Of a stretch of DNA of 64,000 nt, positions 8,615-17,027 are shown in pieces. Within the stretch, counting starts at the first letter, position 1. Each line of letters opens with the position of its first letter. The position numbers were made by a program, and so were the translations under genes. The stretch lies in contig NZ_RJJQ01000005.1 of NCBI RefSeq assembly GCF_003724155.1, forward strand, positions 113,325 through 177,324, written 5' to 3'. This stretch comes from Flexivirga caeni. Lineage in GTDB: Bacteria; Actinomycetota; Actinomycetes; Actinomycetales; Dermatophilaceae. The notes beneath the pieces are model-generated. The model saw only the letters and a program-made list of their open reading frames with translations, had not been told where the DNA came from and did no database searches.

Positions 8615-9175
8615 ATGCACTCGCCGGTCTGGTATGCCGCCTACGGCTCCAACCTGTGCGCCGAACGGTTCGCCTGTTACCTCGCTGGCGGCCGTCCCGA
8701 GGGAGCGTCGCGCACCTACACCGGCTGCCGTGACACAAGCGCGCCGACCGGGATCCGACCGGTCCTGTTGCCAGGCAGCGTGTTCTTCGGCGGCGTCTCG
8801 CGCGTGTGGGGCGGCGGTATGGCGTTCTACGACCCGGCGCTGCCCGGCCCGGCATACGCCGCGGCATACCGCATCAAGGCGGAGCAGTTCGCCGACGTGT
8901 GGTGCCAGGAGCGGCACCAGCCCGTGGGTGCCTTGCTGCCGCTGGACACGATTGTCGCGGAAGGGGATTGGCGTGCCGGCGAAGGTCGCTACGACCGCGT
9001 TCTCGTGGTCGGGTTCATCAACAGGGAGCCGGTGCTGACCTTCACCTTCGGCGGTCTCCGGCCACCAGCGAACCCGCCCGCGCCGGCGTACGCCGCGATG
9101 ATCGCGCGTGGCTTGTCCCATGCTTACGGACTTGGTCCAGGGGCGGCGGTCACGCGTCAGCGAGCTCGGCGCTGA
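8615..9175 (+). CDS. Gamma-glutamylcyclotransferase-like protein
   Basis: The 186-residue protein begins MHSPVWYAAYGSNLCAERF. The YGSNL loop is the signature of the gamma-glutamylcyclotransferase-like (BtrG) fold. A Cys/Trp-rich middle and a C-terminal helix follow. Members release pyroglutamate from gamma-glutamyl amines, but similar actinobacterial proteins carry unreliable names such as histone deacetylase. The catalytic Glu is not certain here, so the activity is open. The last 26 bases overlap the convergent MerR gene. GGGGG before the ATG may serve as ribosome site. Confidence 0.6.
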   Translation: MHSPVWYAAYGSNLCAERFACYLAGGRPEGASRTYTGCRDTSAPTGIRPVLLPGSVFFGGVSRVWGGGMAFYDPALPGPAYAAAYRIKAEQFADVWCQERHQPVGALLPLDTIVAEGDWRAGEGRYDRVLVVGFINREPVLTFTFGGLRPPANPPAPAYAAMIARGLSHAYGLGPGAAVTRQRARR

Positions 9176-9764
9176 GAGCTTGCTGGGCCAGGCGACGCAG
9201 GGTGAGGATCAATGGGTCGGTGAGGACCGTGCCAATGGCTACCTGCCGGATGGCTGCGTCCGGATTCCCGGGCACGCTCGAGATGTCGATGTTCGCGAGC
9301 TGATCGGCAGCCTGCGCGTATCTCTCCAGGGTGTCCTGGTCGTCCCACGCGATGCCAGCCGCGACGATCGCGCGCAGTTGGTCTCCGAGTAGCGTCAGCA
9401 ACGGGTCGTCAGGCTCGATCTCCCAGCCGTGCTGGGTCGCGAACTTCCTTGCGAATTCAGTCCATTCGGCGTCCGGGTGCTCCGGCAGGGCGGGTGTGAT
9501 CGCACGTTGCGCGGCCCCCAGCAGGTCGTGCCTGTCGACATTCGGGCCGTCCAGGGTCTCCAGCACCTGCCGCACCCGGGCGATCGACAGACCACCCGGC
9601 TCCAGTAGGGCGCGGATGAGGCGCACGCGATCCAGATGGCTCTCGTCATACGTCGCCTGGGTGCGGCTGGTCGCGGTGCCCGAATGCAGCAGGCCCTCGC
9701 GCAGGTAGTACTTCAACGTTGCGACGGGCACATGGGTCTGGGCTGACACTTCGGAGATCCGCAT
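9150..9764 (-). CDS. MerR family transcriptional regulator
   Basis: The 204-residue protein starts MRISEVSAQTHVPVATLKYY, the winged helix-turn-helix of MerR proteins, followed by the second wing region and a dimer helix. The C-terminal ~110 residues form a helical domain with no metal-binding Cys cluster, so it probably senses an organic ligand. It is divergent from the DUF4188 gene, and the 80-base gap holds a palindrome placed as MerR operators are. Several upstream in-frame codons would run through the operator, so the ATG at 9764 was chosen. Confidence 0.85.
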   Translation of the reverse strand: MRISEVSAQTHVPVATLKYYLREGLLHSGTATSRTQATYDESHLDRVRLIRALLEPGGLSIARVRQVLETLDGPNVDRHDLLGAAQRAITPALPEHPDAEWTEFARKFATQHGWEIEPDDPLLTLLGDQLRAIVAAGIAWDDQDTLERYAQAADQLANIDISSVPGNPDAAIRQVAIGTVLTDPLILTLRRLAQQALSAELADA

Positions 9765-9774
9765 GGCACAGATC

Positions 9775-9825
9775 TTGACATTGGATAGCGCTACTCGCCA
9801 ATAATGGTGAGTGCCACTATCCAAT
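9775..9825 (+). promoter_or_regulatory. MerR-type promoter-operator
   Basis: TTGACA (9775-9780), a 19-base spacer, and AATAAT (9800-9805). The long spacer is the mark of promoters that MerR proteins untwist. An inverted repeat covers it: ATTGGATAG (9780-9788) pairs with CTATCCAAT (9817-9825), and ACTC (9793-9796) pairs with GAGT (9809-9812). It lies between the regulator and the DUF4188 gene. Confidence 0.75.
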
Positions 9826-9843
9826 TGACGAAGGATCACCGAC

Positions 9844-10365
9844 GTGAAGATCACCATGACGACACACGCACACGAGGGCGACCTGGTCGTCTTCCTGATC
9901 GGGATGACGGTCCGCAAGCCGTGGCGCGTCGATCACTGGTCGCGGGTCGCCCGCGCAATGGTCGGAATGCAGCAGGAACTGCACCGCAACAAGGCTCGGT
10001 CCGAGGCCGGAGATGAAGAATGGCTGGGCTTCCTCGGCGGCTACAACTGTCTGGGACAGCGGGGTCCGGTGTCGGTGCAATATTGGCGCAGCACCGACGA
10101 CCTCTACGGCTACGCCAACAATCCGGACCGAACGCACCGGCCGGCGTGGCTGAAGTATTACGAGCGCGCCCACAATCTGGCCGGCAGCGACGGCATCGGC
10201 ATCTGGCACGAGACGTATGCCGTGCCCGCCGGGGGACACGAGTCGGCATACGGCAACCTCACCGACTGGGGACTCGCCGGTGCGACCGGCACCATCCCGC
10301 TGTCTCGGCGCGGTCGCACTGCACGGGAACGGCTCGCTTCGTCGGCCGCACCGCTCGCCGGCTGA
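9844..10365 (+). CDS. DUF4188 (monooxygenase-like) protein
   Basis: The 173-residue protein has features of the DUF4188 family: an N-terminal strand VVFLIGMTVRKPWRVDHW, a YWRSTDDLYGYANNPDRTH core resembling small dimeric alpha/beta-barrel oxygenases, and HETYAVPAGGHESAYGN near the end. Conserved His residues could bind haem or a substrate, but the reaction is unknown. GTG at 9844 follows AAGGATC; an ATG at 9856 is the alternative. The gene is probably induced through the MerR operator upstream, which suggests a detoxification role. Confidence 0.7.
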   Translation: MKITMTTHAHEGDLVVFLIGMTVRKPWRVDHWSRVARAMVGMQQELHRNKARSEAGDEEWLGFLGGYNCLGQRGPVSVQYWRSTDDLYGYANNPDRTHRPAWLKYYERAHNLAGSDGIGIWHETYAVPAGGHESAYGNLTDWGLAGATGTIPLSRRGRTARERLASSAAPLAG

Positions 10366-10377
10366 CGAGAGGGTCGC

Positions 10378-11124
10378 TCAGGCCGACTCGCCGCGCCGTT
10401 GCGTCGCGGCATGCGCCCGCGCCAGCACCTCGGTCAGCTTGTTGGCTCCGGCGACGACGGTGCCCGCGTGCAGCCGGCCCGGCTGACGGGACACCCGCTC
10501 GATCGGGCCGGAGATGGACACCGCGGCGATTACCCGGCCGGACGGGCCGCGCACCGGCGCGGACACCGAGGCGACGCCCTGCTCGCGCTCGCTGACGCTC
10601 TGCGCCCAGCCGCGCCGCCGGACCGCGGACAGCATGGTCGCGGTGAACTTCGCGCCGTGCAGACCGCGGTGCAGCCGGTCGGGCTCCTCCCAGGCGAGCA
10701 GGATCTGTGCTGCCGAACCCGCCTGCATGGTCAGTGTCGCGCCGACCGGGATCGAGTCCCGCAGGCCCATCGGGCGGTCCGCGGCCGCCACGCAGATGCG
10801 CTGGTCGCCCTGCCGGCGGTAGAGCTGCGCGCTCTCGCCGCAATGGTCGCGCAGTGCCCCCAGCACCGGCCCGGCCGCAGCGAGCAGCCTGTCTTCGCCT
10901 GCCGCGGAGGCGAGTTCGCTCAGCCGTGGGCCGAGGATGAATCGTCCCTGCATGTCGCGTGCGACCAGCCGGTGGTGCTCCAGCGCAACGGCCAGCCGGT
11001 GCGCCGTAGGCCGGGCCAAGCCGGTGTGCGCGACGAGCTGCGCGAGGGTCGATGGTCCTGCTTCGAGAGCGGAAAGAACCACGGCGGCCTTGTCCAGCAC
11101 GCCGACTCCGCTAGAGTTGTCCAT
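10378..11124 (-). CDS. IclR family regulator (LtbR/NdgR-like)
   Basis: The 248-residue protein has an N-terminal winged HTH (GPSTLAQLVAHTGLARPTAH, about residues 24-43) and a C-terminal IclR ligand-binding domain (RDSIPVGATLTMQAGSAAQI). It is transcribed away from leuC. In actinobacteria the IclR gene in this position (LtbR, NdgR) represses leuCD and other amino-acid genes. The same role is inferred here from location and family. The start ATG at 11124 excludes an upstream extension that would cross the operator region. Confidence 0.85.
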   Translation of the reverse strand: MDNSSGVGVLDKAAVVLSALEAGPSTLAQLVAHTGLARPTAHRLAVALEHHRLVARDMQGRFILGPRLSELASAAGEDRLLAAAGPVLGALRDHCGESAQLYRRQGDQRICVAAADRPMGLRDSIPVGATLTMQAGSAAQILLAWEEPDRLHRGLHGAKFTATMLSAVRRRGWAQSVSEREQGVASVSAPVRGPSGRVIAAVSISGPIERVSRQPGRLHAGTVVAGANKLTEVLARAHAATQRRGESA

Positions 11125-11137
11125 GCACTGATACTGA

Positions 11138-11156
11138 CGTCTCAGCACGCGAGACG
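11138..11156. promoter_or_regulatory. Candidate operator between the iclR-type gene and leuC
   Basis: CGTCTC (11138-11143), seven bases, then GAGACG (11151-11156): a perfect inverted repeat just upstream of the regulator's start. The rest of the 131-base gap carries the leuC leader with AGGAGG. Confidence 0.4.
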
Positions 11157-11255
11157 CAAGTCCTTGGCCGGAAATCGCGGTCCAGGCTCTGTTCGGTGGC
11201 AAGCGAACCGGGCGCGACGACGGCCCGGGGGTGACTCGATGAAGGAGGGTCCGGC

Positions 11256-12659
11256 GTGGGAAGCACGTTGGCGCAAAAGGTTTGGGAACAGCACGTCGTG
11301 CGTCGTGCGGACGGCGAGCCGGATCTGCTCTACATCGACCTCCATCTCATCCACGAAGTGACCAGTCCACAAGCCTTCGACGGTCTGCGGCTCGCCGGTC
11401 GCAGCATCCGCCGACCGGACCTGACCGTCGCGACCGAGGACCACAACGTGCCGACCACGCCGGGCCCGATCTCGGACCCGGTGAGCCGCACCCAGGTGGA
11501 CACGCTGCGCACGAACTGCGCGGAGTTCGGCGTGCGGCTCTTTCCGATGGGCGACGCCGAGCAGGGCATCGTCCACATCATCGGGCCGCAGCTGGGCCTG
11601 ACCCAGCCAGGTATGACGGTGGTCTGCGGCGATAGCCACACCTCGACGCACGGGGCCTTCGGTGCGCTGTCGTTCGGCATCGGCACCAGCGAGGTCGAGC
11701 ACGTCCTGGCCACCCAGACGCTGCCGCTGAACCCCTTCAAGACCATGGCGATCAACATTGATGGCGAACTCCCCGACGGGGTCACGTCCAAGGACATCAT
11801 CCTGGCCGTCATCGCCAAGATCGGCACCGGCGGGGGACAGGGCTACGTGCTCGAATACCGCGGCTCGGCAGTGCGCAACATGTCGATGGAAGCCCGAATG
11901 ACCATGTGCAACATGTCGATCGAGGCCGGTGCCCGCGCCGGTATGGTCGCACCCGACCAGACCACCTTCGACTATCTCAAGGGCCGCGAGCACGCACCGA
12001 CCGGTGCCGACTGGGACGCCGCGGTCGAAGCGTGGTCGCAGTTGCAGACCGACGACGACGCGGTCTTCGACGAGGAGGTCCACCTCGACGCGAGCCGGCT
12101 GACGCCATTCGTCACCTGGGGCACCAACCCCGGGCAGGGTCTGCCGCTGTCGGCGAATGTCCCTGACCCCGAGGAGTTCTCGGGCGAGAACGAGAAGGCC
12201 GCCGCGCAGCGCGCCATCGACTACATGGGCCTCACCCCGGGCACCCCGCTGCGGGACATCACCGTCGACACCGTGTTCCTCGGCTCCTGCACCAACGGCC
12301 GCATCGAGGACCTGCGTGCGGCCGCGGAGGTCATCAAGGGCCGCAAGGTCGCCGACGGCGTCCGCATGCTCGTGGTGCCCGGATCGGCGAAGGTGCGCTT
12401 GCAGGCCGAGTCCGAAGGCCTGGACAGGGTTTTCGCCGACGCCGGTGCCGAATGGCGCCTCGCGGGCTGCTCGATGTGCCTGGGCATGAACCCCGATCAG
12501 CTGGCCGTGGGGGAACGCAGCGCGTCGACCTCCAACCGCAACTTCGAAGGGCGCCAGGGCAAGGGCGGCCGCACCCATCTGGTCAGTCCGCTGGTCGCCG
12601 CCGCCACCGCAGTCCGGGGCACGCTGTCCAGCCCGGCCGACCTGACGCCTTCGGCCTGA
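11256..12659 (+). CDS. leuC: 3-isopropylmalate dehydratase large subunit
   Basis: The 467-residue aconitase-family subunit works with LeuD to isomerise 2- to 3-isopropylmalate in leucine synthesis. The [4Fe-4S] cysteines are visible in LGSCTNGR and [25 protein letters not shown] is the substrate loop. GTG at 11256 follows a strong AGGAGG. leuD lies 26 bases downstream in the same operon. Confidence 0.97.
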   Translation: MGSTLAQKVWEQHVVRRADGEPDLLYIDLHLIHEVTSPQAFDGLRLAGRSIRRPDLTVATEDHNVPTTPGPISDPVSRTQVDTLRTNCAEFGVRLFPMGDAEQGIVHIIGPQLGLTQPGMTVVCGDSHTSTHGAFGALSFGIGTSEVEHVLATQTLPLNPFKTMAINIDGELPDGVTSKDIILAVIAKIGTGGGQGYVLEYRGSAVRNMSMEARMTMCNMSIEAGARAGMVAPDQTTFDYLKGREHAPTGADWDAAVEAWSQLQTDDDAVFDEEVHLDASRLTPFVTWGTNPGQGLPLSANVPDPEEFSGENEKAAAQRAIDYMGLTPGTPLRDITVDTVFLGSCTNGRIEDLRAAAEVIKGRKVADGVRMLVVPGSAKVRLQAESEGLDRVFADAGAEWRLAGCSMCLGMNPDQLAVGERSASTSNRNFEGRQGKGGRTHLVSPLVAAATAVRGTLSSPADLTPSA

Positions 12660-12685
12660 CCGGCTGAGAGCGAGGAGAACACATC

Positions 12686-13279
12686 ATGGAGAAGTTCACG
12701 CAGCACACCGGCGTCGGAGTTCCGTTGCGGCGCAGCAATGTCGACACCGACCAGATCATCCCGGCGGTCTATCTGAAGCGGGTCACCCGCACTGGATTTG
12801 AGGACGGCCTCTTCGCGGCCTGGCGCGGCGACGAGACCTTCGTGCTGAACAACCCTGCGTTCGCGTCCGGTTCGGTGCTCGTCGCCGGCCCCGACTTCGG
12901 CACCGGCTCGTCCCGTGAGCACGCGGTGTGGGCGTTGATGGACTACGGCTTCCGCGTCGTGCTCTCGTCGCGCTTCGCCGACATCTTCCGTGGCAACTCG
13001 GGCAAGGCCGGTTTGCTTGCCGCGCAACTGCGGCAGGAGGACATCGAGTTGTTGTGGAAGCTGCTGGAGAACGAACCCGGCATGCAGATCACGGTCGATC
13101 TTGAGCAGCGAACCGTGACCGCGGGGGAGCACGTCTTCGGATTCCAGGTCGATGACTACATCCGGTGGCGGCTGCTCGAGGGCCTCGACGACATCAGTCT
13201 GACGCTGCGACACGCGGATGACATCACAAATTTCGAAGCCGCTCGTCCGAGCTGGAAACCCACGACGCAAACCGCCTGA
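12686..13279 (+). CDS. leuD: 3-isopropylmalate dehydratase small subunit
   Basis: The 197-residue swivelling-domain subunit of isopropylmalate isomerase carries [15 protein letters not shown] at the N-terminus and [18 protein letters not shown], the loop that completes the active site with LeuC. The length is standard. GAGCGAGGAGAAC precedes the ATG. It is the last gene of the leuCD operon and is followed by a 13-bp hairpin. Confidence 0.97.
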   Translation: MEKFTQHTGVGVPLRRSNVDTDQIIPAVYLKRVTRTGFEDGLFAAWRGDETFVLNNPAFASGSVLVAGPDFGTGSSREHAVWALMDYGFRVVLSSRFADIFRGNSGKAGLLAAQLRQEDIELLWKLLENEPGMQITVDLEQRTVTAGEHVFGFQVDDYIRWRLLEGLDDISLTLRHADDITNFEAARPSWKPTTQTA

Positions 13280-13300
13280 CGCGGACCTTCGATTGACCTC

Positions 13301-13333
13301 TCGCGCAGGCGCCTCCACCGGGCGCCTGCGCGA
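13301..13333 (+). terminator. leuCD terminator hairpin
   Basis: A perfect 13-bp stem: TCGCGCAGGCGCC (13301-13313), a seven-base loop, and GGCGCCTGCGCGA (13321-13333). A T-rich but broken tract follows. It opens the 314-base leuD-hupB gap; the rest of that gap holds the hupB promoter and leader and no convincing gene. Confidence 0.7.
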
Positions 13334-13482
13334 ATTGTATTGTGCCCCAGTGCATTCCAGCGTATGGCGGCACGCAGCCGCCCGCATCCAGGCGCTCACG
13401 TGGGCGCCTGCGTGGCCCGCCACGGCGCGCCTGCAGACCACCAAAGCTGTTGTGCCGTGGGCAAATCGAGTGGCGTTGCTGG

Positions 13483-13511
13483 TTGCCGAGTCGCCGCAGT
13501 GGGCATACCGT
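13483..13511 (+). promoter_or_regulatory. Candidate hupB promoter
   Basis: TTGCCG (13483-13488), a 17-base spacer and TACCGT (13506-13511). This predicts a leader of roughly 75 bases ending in GAAGGGGAA before the hupB ATG. Confidence 0.5.
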
Positions 13512-13593
13512 CTGTCTCAATCGAGCGTCAGCTTGAGGACTTGCAACCGGACGCCCGGTCGAACGCCGGCACCACCCGAAGGGGAACAGACCC

Positions 13594-14157
13594 ATGAACA
13601 AGGCAGAACTCATCGAGAGCCTGGAGACTCGTCTCGGCAGCAAGAAGGCTGCGAGTGACGCGCTGGAGGCTGTCGTGGATGCGATCATCCGCGAGGTCGC
13701 CAAGGGCAACAAGGTCGGCATCACCGGCTTCGGCACGTTCGAGAAGGTCGCGCGTGCTGCCCGCACCGGACGTAACCCGCGCACCGGCACGACCGTCCGC
13801 ATCAAGAAGACCTCGGTGCCGAAGTTCAAGCCGGGCACCGCCTTCAAGACCGTTGTGGCCAACCCGCGTTCGCTGCCGAAGACCGGCAACGCCGGCGGCC
13901 GTGCGTCGAGTGCCGCCGCGCCGGCCAAGGCTGCGGCGAAGACGACGACCGCCAAGAAGACTGCGGCCAAGAAGTCCGCCGCCAAGAAGGCGGCCCCGGC
14001 CAAGGCCGCGGCGAAGACGACCACCGCGAAGAAGTCCGCCGCCACGAAGGCGACCCCGGCCAAGGCCGCGGCGAAGACGACCACCACGGCAAAGAAGGCC
14101 CCGGCCAAGAAGACGACGGCCAAGAAGACGACGGCCAAGCGCGCCGCACGTCGCTGA
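13594..14157 (+). CDS. hupB: HU-family nucleoid protein with long basic tail
   Basis: The 187-residue protein has an N-terminal HU domain of about 90 residues: MNKAELIESLETRLGSKKAA, GFGTFEKVARAARTGRNPRT with the DNA-binding arm, and VPKFKPGTAFK. Residues from about 100 form a Lys/Ala/Thr tail built from imperfect repeats such as KAAAKTTTAKK, as in mycobacterial HupB. The tail resembles linker histone H1 and should add DNA binding. The matching DNA repeats may slip, so tail length could vary between strains. The gene is single, with its own promoter and a terminator. Confidence 0.95.
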   Translation: MNKAELIESLETRLGSKKAASDALEAVVDAIIREVAKGNKVGITGFGTFEKVARAARTGRNPRTGTTVRIKKTSVPKFKPGTAFKTVVANPRSLPKTGNAGGRASSAAAPAKAAAKTTTAKKTAAKKSAAKKAAPAKAAAKTTTAKKSAATKATPAKAAAKTTTTAKKAPAKKTTAKKTTAKRAARR

Positions 14158-14172
14158 GATCTCGCACGTCAT

Positions 14173-14206
14173 ACGGCGGCGGTCCACCCGAGGGGTGGGC
14201 CGCCGT
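14173..14206. terminator. Bidirectional terminator between hupB and the cold-shock-like gene
   Basis: ACGGCGG...CCACCC (from 14173) pairs with GGGTGG...CCGCCGT (to 14206) with a small bulge. The neighbours converge here, so it probably serves both. Confidence 0.6.
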
Positions 14207-14216
14207 TCGCGTGCGG

Positions 14217-14429
14217 TCAGCGAATCCGCTGGCCCGGACCGATGCCGTCGATCCACAGCCGGGTGACGCCACTGCCGCCGACCTCAATGCTGACTCGCTG
14301 ACCGACCCGGAGATGCCGCAACGACGAAGCGGCGAACGTCGCCGCGTCGACGGTGATCAATCGTCCGTTGTCGGTCAGCACACTGCCGGAGCCGGTGGAT
14401 TCGTCGAAGGCGTGCACGGTTGCCTGCAT
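14217..14429 (-). CDS. Small cold-shock-like beta-barrel protein
   Basis: The 70-residue protein begins MQATVHAFDESTGSGSVLTD. It reads like a short OB/cold-shock barrel: alternating strands, a GSGSVLTDNG turn and VGQRVSIEV near the end. The RNP aromatic motifs of true CspA proteins are missing, so RNA binding is doubtful. It lies 52 bases downstream of cofC on the same strand. The ATG at 14429 was chosen; an upstream frame only extends into the intergenic region. Function unknown. Confidence 0.6.
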   Translation of the reverse strand: MQATVHAFDESTGSGSVLTDNGRLITVDAATFAASSLRHLRVGQRVSIEVGGSGVTRLWIDGIGPGQRIR

Positions 14430-14481
14430 GGCGACAACTGTACGGGGCGGTGCCCCTCCGGTGGCGGGCCGACGACCCGGC

Positions 14482-15114
14482 TCAGCGGTCGGTGCCCAGC
14501 ACCCCGGCCGTGTGCGCCCCGACGCCGAGTTCGACCGCGCGCGCAAGGGATTCGTCGTCGTCCACGTCCGTGCGCAGGCGGGGCAGATCGAGTTCCAGGA
14601 CCGTCGCCGACCGTGCGTGCCGCGCGGCGGATCCAGAGCCGAAGCGCGGCACCAGGCGTGCCGCGTCGTGGTGGCTGATGAGCACCGTTCCGGTGTCGTC
14701 GTGGTCCGGCACGACGGCTGCCTCGACCGCCGCGCAGGCGGCCAGGCCCTCGGCGAGCGTGTCCGGTGTGAGCGCCGGGAGATCACCCAGCAGGACGGCA
14801 GCCGGGACGTGCGGTGTTGTGCTGCGGACGGTGTCGATCCCCGCGACGATCGCCGGGTTGAGGCCACGGCCCGGATCGTCGGTGAGGACGGCTCCTCGGC
14901 GCTCCAGGTGCCCGCGGACCTCGGGATCGGACGTCACGACCACGACCTGTGCAGCCGGCACAACCTGCAGCGCAGCGTCAAGCGTGTCCAGCGCGATGGC
15001 GAGCGCGAGTTCCTGGCGCCGGATGCCGGCGGGCGTGCGCAACCTGGACTTGCCGTGCGCGCTGTGCTTCACCGGAACGATCACGTGCCAGGTCGAGGTG
15101 ACTGCGGACTCCAC
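14482..15114 (-). CDS. cofC: 2-phospho-L-lactate (or PEP) guanylyltransferase CofC/FbiD
   Basis: The 210-residue nucleotidyltransferase activates the phosphoacid with GTP for coenzyme F420 side-chain assembly; in actinobacteria the substrate is probably phosphoenolpyruvate. Signatures are VIVPVKHSAHGKSRL (GTP-binding loop), VVVTSDPEVR, GLNPAIVAGI and LLGDLPALTP, which supplies the metal-binding Asp. The start is the GTG at 15114. F420 use by this organism is an inference from this gene; fbiA, fbiB and fbiC are not in the window. Confidence 0.9.
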   Translation of the reverse strand: MESAVTSTWHVIVPVKHSAHGKSRLRTPAGIRRQELALAIALDTLDAALQVVPAAQVVVVTSDPEVRGHLERRGAVLTDDPGRGLNPAIVAGIDTVRSTTPHVPAAVLLGDLPALTPDTLAEGLAACAAVEAAVVPDHDDTGTVLISHHDAARLVPRFGSGSAARHARSATVLELDLPRLRTDVDDDESLARAVELGVGAHTAGVLGTDR

Positions 15115-15261
15115 GAGATGATGCTCTCAGACCGCACGACACGCACGTCGGGGCGGTTCGCTTCCGCGGCAGGGTCGCGGTGGGATTAGATACCAGCATC
15201 CCTCCCCGCGCAGGTCGCGGGAGCACTGCCCGTGCGGGCCGCAGGTTAGGAGCAAGCACTC

Positions 15262-16032
15262 GTGTCGCGTCCCCCGATGAGCGAGCACATCGAGCCGATG
15301 TACTCCAAGGTGATCTCGACGCTCTACCCGGTGCTGCAGCGCATCACGTTCCGGGACTGGGCGGGTATGGCGAACATCCCCACGGAGGGGGGCTTCGTCG
15401 CGGCGTCCAACCACATCTCGAACATGGACCACTTCCCGCTCGCGCACTACCTGGTGTCCGTCGGCCGTGCCCCGCACTACCTGGCCAAGTCGTCGCTGTT
15501 CAAACCACCCGGCGTGCGGCAGATCATGCAGGGCACCGGGCAGATCCCGGTCTATCGCGGGACGGCACAGGCGACCTCGGCCCTGGCCGCGGCGACCGAG
15601 GCACTGCAGCGCGGCGCGTGCGTGTGCGTCTACCCCGAGGGCACCATCACTCGTGAACCCGATTTCTGGCCAATGGTCGGCAAATCGGGCGCTGCGCGAC
15701 TGGCGCTGGAGAGCAACGTCCCCTTGGTGCCCATGGCGATCTGGGGCACCCGCGAGATGATGTGGCCATACCGCGACAAGCTGCCGAAACTGTTGCCGCG
15801 CAAGCTGGTCCACGTGACAGCGGGCCCGGCGATTGATCTGGACGACCTGCGGGATGGCCCGATCGACGCCCAGAAACTGCGCACCGCGACCACTCGGCTG
15901 ATGGCCGAGATCACCCGCTTGCTCGAAGGCATTCGTCACGAGCAGGCACCCGCGACACCCTTCGATCCCCGCAACCAGCCGCCGGCTCGTGACGGAGACA
16001 CGGGCACCGCGCCGGCCGAGGAGACCCGATGA
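15262..16032 (+). CDS. plsC: 1-acyl-sn-glycerol-3-phosphate acyltransferase (PlsC family)
   Basis: The 256-residue membrane-associated enzyme acylates lysophosphatidate in phospholipid synthesis. Motif I is NHISNMD (the HX4D dyad), and motif III is YPEGTITREP. The C-terminal ~25 residues are a charged Pro/Arg tail. The GTG start follows TTAGGAG. Its stop overlaps the gpsA ATG (ATGA), coupling two glycerolipid genes. Confidence 0.88.
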   Translation: MSRPPMSEHIEPMYSKVISTLYPVLQRITFRDWAGMANIPTEGGFVAASNHISNMDHFPLAHYLVSVGRAPHYLAKSSLFKPPGVRQIMQGTGQIPVYRGTAQATSALAAATEALQRGACVCVYPEGTITREPDFWPMVGKSGAARLALESNVPLVPMAIWGTREMMWPYRDKLPKLLPRKLVHVTAGPAIDLDDLRDGPIDAQKLRTATTRLMAEITRLLEGIRHEQAPATPFDPRNQPPARDGDTGTAPAEETR

Positions 16033-17027
16033 CCCAGGTCGCGATGCTCGGCGGGGGCAACTGGGGCACGGCATACGCCGCCATCATGGCTGACGCCGGC
16101 TGCTCGGTGCGCTTGTGGGCGCGCCGGCAGGACGTCGTCGACGAGATCAACACCAGCCGCGTCAACTCCGGCTACCTGCCGGATCGACAGCTCCCGGAGT
16201 CGCTTTCGGCAACGACGTCGTATGCCGAGGCGCTCGACGGCGCGGAGATCGTCGTGCTCGCCGTGCCGTCGCAGACCCTGCGGGCCAACCTCACCGATTG
16301 GTGCGAGCTGCTTCCGCACGATGCGCCGGTCGTGTCCCTGATGAAGGGCATCGAGCTGGGCACCGGCGAACGCATGAGTCAGGTGATCGCCGAAGCCGGG
16401 CAGGTCGAACCCGACCGCATCGTCGTCGTGTCCGGCCCGAACCTCGCGACCGAGATCGCCGCGCGGCAGCCGGCGGCAGCGGTCGTGGCCGCGTCGAGCC
16501 CGCGCATGCGTGCGAAGGTCGCGGAGGCGAGCGCCACGGCATACTTCCGCCCCTACCTGGGCACCGACGTCATCGGCACCGAGATCGCCGGCGCGACCAA
16601 GAACGTCATCGCGCTCGCGGTCGGCATGGCGTCCGGGATGGGCATGGGCGACAACACGATGGCGAGTCTGCTCACCCGCGGACTGGCCGAAACCGCCCGG
16701 CTGGGAACGGCTCTCGGCGCCGACCCGCAGACCTTCCTCGGCCTTGCCGGGGTCGGTGATCTCGTCGCGACCTGCGCCTCATCCCTGTCGCGCAACCGCA
16801 CCTTCGGCTACCGCCTCGGCACGGGTATGTCGCTCGCCGAGGTCGTGGAAAGCACCAAGCAGACGGCGGAGGGCGTCAAGTCGTGCGAGTCGATCCTGCA
16901 GCTCGCCGAGAGTGTGGACGTCGAGGTCCCGATCGTGGAGAACGTTGCAGCGGTCGTCCACGAGGGACGGGACCCGCGAGCCGTCGTCGGCGCCCTCATG
17001 TCGCGCTCGCGCAAGCTGGAGAACTAA
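16029..17027 (+). CDS. gpsA: NAD(P)-dependent glycerol-3-phosphate dehydrogenase
   Basis: The 332-residue enzyme reduces dihydroxyacetone phosphate to glycerol-3-phosphate, the backbone used by PlsC. The N-terminal Rossmann fold has GGGNWGTAYA. ATKNVIALAVG holds the catalytic Lys, and SRNRTFGYRLG is the substrate loop. The gene is coupled to plsC by a four-base overlap, and its stop overlaps the stop of the convergent PLP-enzyme gene. Confidence 0.95.
   Translation: MTQVAMLGGGNWGTAYAAIMADAGCSVRLWARRQDVVDEINTSRVNSGYLPDRQLPESLSATTSYAEALDGAEIVVLAVPSQTLRANLTDWCELLPHDAPVVSLMKGIELGTGERMSQVIAEAGQVEPDRIVVVSGPNLATEIAARQPAAAVVAASSPRMRAKVAEASATAYFRPYLGTDVIGTEIAGATKNVIALAVGMASGMGMGDNTMASLLTRGLAETARLGTALGADPQTFLGLAGVGDLVATCASSLSRNRTFGYRLGTGMSLAEVVESTKQTAEGVKSCESILQLAESVDVEVPIVENVAAVVHEGRDPRAVVGALMSRSRKLEN

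Noticed and set aside
8615..9175. Histone deacetylase
   Set aside because: Similar actinobacterial proteins carry this name, but the YGSNL start indicates a gamma-glutamylcyclotransferase-like fold and no deacetylase metal motif is seen.
13334..13593. Short gene between leuD and hupB
   Set aside because: Open frames here have no recognisable protein and no ribosome site. A promoter-leader for hupB explains the space better.
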